DNA of 64,000 nucleotides, from the NCBI RefSeq assembly GCF_001028665.1, contig NZ_CP011504.1, positions 1,550,001 through 1,614,000 of the forward strand, in the 5' to 3' direction. A model generated the notes under the pieces. It saw nothing but the letters and a program-made list of their open reading frames with translations. It was not told where the DNA came from and ran no database searches. This document shows positions 61,230 to 64,000 of the stretch, one piece after another (the first letter of the stretch is position 1; each line of letters opens with the position of its first letter). A program made the position numbers and the translations under genes. This DNA comes from Burkholderia pyrrocinia (GTDB lineage Bacteria; Pseudomonadota; Gammaproteobacteria; Burkholderiales; Burkholderiaceae).

Positions 61230-62015
61230 ATGCGATACGAAACCATCAAGGTCAACGAAGCAAACCGCGTGGCGACCGTCACGCTCGCGCGTCCCGACGT
61301 GCGCAACGCGTTCAACGAGACGACGATCGCCGAGCTGACCACCGCGTTCGAATGGCTCGACGCGCACGAAGGCGTGCGCGCGATCGTGCTCGCGGCGGAA
61401 GGCACTGCGTTCTGCGCGGGCGCGGACCTGAACTGGATGAAGAAGATGGCCGGTTACTCGGACGACGAGAACCGTGCCGACGCGCGCAAGCTCGCGCGGA
61501 TGCTCGAGGCGATTCATCGCTGCGGCAAGCCGGTGATCGCGCGCGTGCATGGCGACGCGTATGCGGGCGGCGTGGGCCTCGTCGCGGCGGCCGATATCGC
61601 GATCGCCGCCGACGGCGTGAAGTTCTGCCTGTCGGAAGCGCGGCTCGGGCTGATTCCCGCGACGATCGCGCCGTACGTCGTGCGCGCGATGGGCGAGCGC
61701 GCGGCGCGCCGTTACTTCACGACGGCCGAGGTGTTCGACAGCGCGCGCGCCGCATCGCTCGGCTTCATTCACGACGCGGTGCCGGCCGACGCGGTCGACG
61801 AAACGGTCGCGAAGCTGGCCGCGACGCTCGTCGCGAACGGCCCCGACGCGGTGCGTGCGTGCAAGCGGCTCGTCGCCGACGTCGCCGGTCGCGCGCTCGA
61901 CGCGACGCTGATCGACCAGACCGCCGACTGGATCGCGCGCACCCGCGCAGGCGCGGAAGCGCGCGAAGGGATTGCGGCCTTCCTCGAGAAACGCACGCCG
62001 TCGTGGCGTGAATGA
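61230..62015 (+). CDS. liuC: 3-Methylglutaconyl-CoA hydratase
   Basis: A 261-residue crotonase-fold enzyme that hydrates 3-methylglutaconyl-CoA to HMG-CoA. The oxyanion region is EGTAFCAGADLNWMKKMAGY and the second loop RVHGDAYAGGVGLVAAADIA; FCLSEARLGLIPATIAPYVV contains the conserved catalytic Glu. GCAAGGAG precedes the ATG by 8 bases. Position between the two carboxylase subunit genes is the standard liu order and secures the assignment over a generic enoyl-CoA hydratase. Confidence 0.93.
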   Translation: MRYETIKVNEANRVATVTLARPDVRNAFNETTIAELTTAFEWLDAHEGVRAIVLAAEGTAFCAGADLNWMKKMAGYSDDENRADARKLARMLEAIHRCGKPVIARVHGDAYAGGVGLVAAADIAIAADGVKFCLSEARLGLIPATIAPYVVRAMGERAARRYFTTAEVFDSARAASLGFIHDAVPADAVDETVAKLAATLVANGPDAVRACKRLVADVAGRALDATLIDQTADWIARTRAGAEAREGIAAFLEKRTPSWRE

Positions 62016-62054
62016 CGTCGTCGTGATCCACCCTTTCCGGACGAAACCGAAGCC

Positions 62055-64000
62055 ATGTTCGACAAGATTCTGATCGCCAACCGCGGCGAAATCGCGTGCC
62101 GCGTCGCCGCGACGTGCAAACGTCTCGGGATCGCGAGCGTCGCCGTCTATTCCGACGCCGATGCGAACGCGAAGCACGTGGCCGCATGCGACGAAGCCGT
62201 GCATATCGGCGGCTCGGCGGCCGCGGACAGCTATCTGCGCATCGAGCGCATCATCGAAGCCGCGCGCGCGACCGGCGCGCAGGCGATCCACCCCGGCTAC
62301 GGCTTCCTGTCGGAGAACGAGGATTTCGCGCATGCGTGCGAAGCGGCCGGCATTGCGTTCATCGGGCCGCCGGTCGACGCGATCGCGGCGATGGGATCGA
62401 AGGCCGCCGCGAAGGCGCTGATGCACGCGGCCGCCGTGCCGCTCGTGCCCGGCTATCACGGTGACGACCAGGACACGGCCTACCTGCATCGCGAAGCCGA
62501 CGAGATCGGCTACCCGGTGCTGCTGAAGGCCAGCGCGGGCGGCGGCGGCAAGGGGATGCGCGTCGTCGAGCGCTCCGACGATTTCCCGGCGGCGCTCGCG
62601 TCGTGCCAGCGCGAAGCCGCGAGCAGCTTCGGCAACGACCGCGTGCTCATCGAGAAATACCTGACGCGCCCGCGCCACGTCGAGGTGCAGGTGTTCGGCG
62701 ACACGCACGGCAATGCCGTGTACCTGTTCGACCGCGACTGCTCGGTGCAGCGCCGTCACCAGAAGGTGCTCGAGGAAGCGCCGGCGCCGGGCCTGCCCGA
62801 CGACCTGCGCCGCGCGATGGGCGAGGCGGCCGTCGCGGCCGCGCGCGCGGTCCGTTATGTCGGCGCGGGCACCGTCGAATTCATCATGACGGGCGACGCG
62901 TTCTACTTCATGGAAATGAACACGCGCCTGCAGGTCGAGCATCCGGTCACCGAGATGGTCACCGGGCTCGATCTCGTCGAGTGGCAACTGCGCGTCGCGT
63001 CCGGCGAGCCGCTGCCGATGAAGCAGGACGAGCTGCGCGTGCAGGGCCACGCGCTCGAGGCGCGCCTTTATGCGGAGAACCCCGCGCGCGGCTTCCTGCC
63101 GTCCACGGGCACGCTGAAGCACCTGCGGCTGCCGGAAGGCGTCGAGTTCGACATCGGCGCAGCGGTGCGTGTCGACAGCGGCGTGCGCGAAGGCGATGCG
63201 ATCACGCCGTTCTACGATCCGATGATCGCGAAGCTGATCGTCCACGGCGCGGACCGCGCGGAAGCGCTGGGCCTGATGCTGCGCGCGCTGCGCGCATGCG
63301 AGGTGGTCGGCCTGCACACGAACGCAGCGTTCCTGCAGCGGATCGTCGCGTGCGAGCCGTTCGCGACGGCCGATCTCGACACGGGCCTGATCGAGCGCAA
63401 CCACGACGCGCTGTTCGCACCGCAACAGCCGCCGCGCGCGACGCTCGCGCTCGCTTGCGCGGCGCTGCTCGCGCGCGAACGCGGAGCGGCCGCACCGGGT
63501 GCGTCGCCGTGGGGCGCGCTGCCGGACTGGCGACTGAACGGCGGCTATCGCCGCACGCTCGAATGGCGCGCGGTCGATCGCGAAGCGGACGTGACGGTCG
63601 CGTACGAAGACGACGGCGCCGTTGCGCGTATCGCGACCGGCGACGCGGCCGCGCAGCCGTTCGCATGGACGCGCGGCGCAACGCCGCTCGATTTCGACGT
63701 GACGCTCGGCGGCGTGCGCAGCAGCGGCCGCGTGTATGCGGACGGCGACACGTTCCATGTGTTCACGCAGGGCGCGGCCGAGACGTTCGAATGGCGCAAC
63801 CTGCTCGCGCATGCGGGCGATACCGAACAGGGCGGCGGGCGTTTGACCGCGCCGATGCCCGGCAAGGTGATCGCGGTGCTGGTCGAACCCGGCCAGAAGG
63901 TCGAAGCCGGTACGCCGCTGATCGTGATGGAAGCGATGAAGATGGAGCACACGATCGGCGCACCGGGCGCGGGCGTCGTCGCGGAAGTGCTGTACGGTGT
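62055..64000 (+). CDS. liuD: 3-Methylcrotonyl-CoA carboxylase, alpha (biotin) subunit, 3' end outside
   Basis: The first about 648 residues of the biotin carboxylase/BCCP subunit; the stop lies beyond the window. The N-terminal biotin carboxylase domain shows FDKILIANRGEIACRVAATC, the ATP-grasp loop KASAGGGGKGMRVV, FMEMNTRLQVEHPVTEMVTG and RLYAENPARGFLPSTGTL. A BT linker of about 120 residues leads to the carrier domain with the biotinylation site EAMKMEH, Lys629. It loads CO2 onto biotin for LiuB. The ATG at 62055 is 39 bases after liuC. The missing 3' end should be only the last few dozen residues. Confidence 0.95.
   Translation, partial: MFDKILIANRGEIACRVAATCKRLGIASVAVYSDADANAKHVAACDEAVHIGGSAAADSYLRIERIIEAARATGAQAIHPGYGFLSENEDFAHACEAAGIAFIGPPVDAIAAMGSKAAAKALMHAAAVPLVPGYHGDDQDTAYLHREADEIGYPVLLKASAGGGGKGMRVVERSDDFPAALASCQREAASSFGNDRVLIEKYLTRPRHVEVQVFGDTHGNAVYLFDRDCSVQRRHQKVLEEAPAPGLPDDLRRAMGEAAVAAARAVRYVGAGTVEFIMTGDAFYFMEMNTRLQVEHPVTEMVTGLDLVEWQLRVASGEPLPMKQDELRVQGHALEARLYAENPARGFLPSTGTLKHLRLPEGVEFDIGAAVRVDSGVREGDAITPFYDPMIAKLIVHGADRAEALGLMLRALRACEVVGLHTNAAFLQRIVACEPFATADLDTGLIERNHDALFAPQQPPRATLALACAALLARERGAAAPGASPWGALPDWRLNGGYRRTLEWRAVDREADVTVAYEDDGAVARIATGDAAAQPFAWTRGATPLDFDVTLGGVRSSGRVYADGDTFHVFTQGAAETFEWRNLLAHAGDTEQGGGRLTAPMPGKVIAVLVEPGQKVEAGTPLIVMEAMKMEHTIGAPGAGVVAEVLYG

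Overview
The window looks like part of a Burkholderia replicon (probably the B. cepacia complex, probably a secondary chromosome). It is very GC-rich, has a Burkholderia-type trimeric porin, many accessory transporters and regulators, a betaproteobacterial leucine-degradation cluster and a close LysP homologue. No rRNA, tRNA, CRISPR array, insertion sequence or phage gene was found. The organism and replicon are inferred from gene content only.

Layout. 1-2.2 kb: the end of a sedolisin (S53) peptidase, a rho-independent terminator and a serine carboxypeptidase (S10). 2.3-9.7 kb: nadE, an EamA transporter, a small conserved-looking protein, a DeoR regulator with a candidate operator, a phospholipase-D-like protein and a TetR regulator. 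8.4-13.7 kb: a lysine/pipecolate unit (FAD oxidase, LysP permease, divergent alpha-aminoadipate semialdehyde dehydrogenase). 13.7-22.3 kb: an MscS-type channel with a DUF3772-like N-terminus, an MFS transporter, an L,D-transpeptidase, a decayed WG-repeat gene and a class A penicillin-binding protein. 22.4-29.7 kb: a divergent MocR/PaiB pair, a thioredoxin-like protein divergent from a two-component system, a phosphoesterase, an acetyltransferase and a LysE exporter. 30.0-34.2 kb: porin, GFA-type zinc protein and a secreted beta-propeller-like protein behind an AT-rich leader.

34.2-37.7 kb is a four-gene minus-strand operon: Tat-exported DsrE-like protein, periplasmic binding protein and two diheme cytochromes that resemble TsdB and TsdA (thiosulfate dehydrogenase). 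38.0-45.4 kb is a lower-GC island. A LysR regulator faces an operon for a ThDP enzyme, cupin, quinol-monooxygenase-like protein, 14-TM efflux pump and DoxX protein, and a Bcr/CflA pump follows the regulator. The same TTGCAT-N7-ATGCA palindrome sits at the LysR promoter and upstream of the second pump, so the two halves are probably one regulon. Its chemistry is not recognised and it is the best candidate here for an undescribed system.

45.8-54.3 kb is a sugar-acid cassette: a GntR/FCD regulator with two TACCATGGTA palindromes, D-mannonate dehydratase, RspB-like dehydrogenase, YiaK-like reductase, mannonate/fructuronate-type oxidoreductase and two MFS permeases. It is bounded by a TonB-receptor 3' scar on the left and an intact, Fur-boxed TonB siderophore receptor on the right; the shared 63-bp piece differs at only 4 positions. 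The window ends with a TetR regulator divergent from liuABCD (leucine/isovalerate catabolism), with two matching TGAG-N5-CTCA operators; liuD runs off the right edge.
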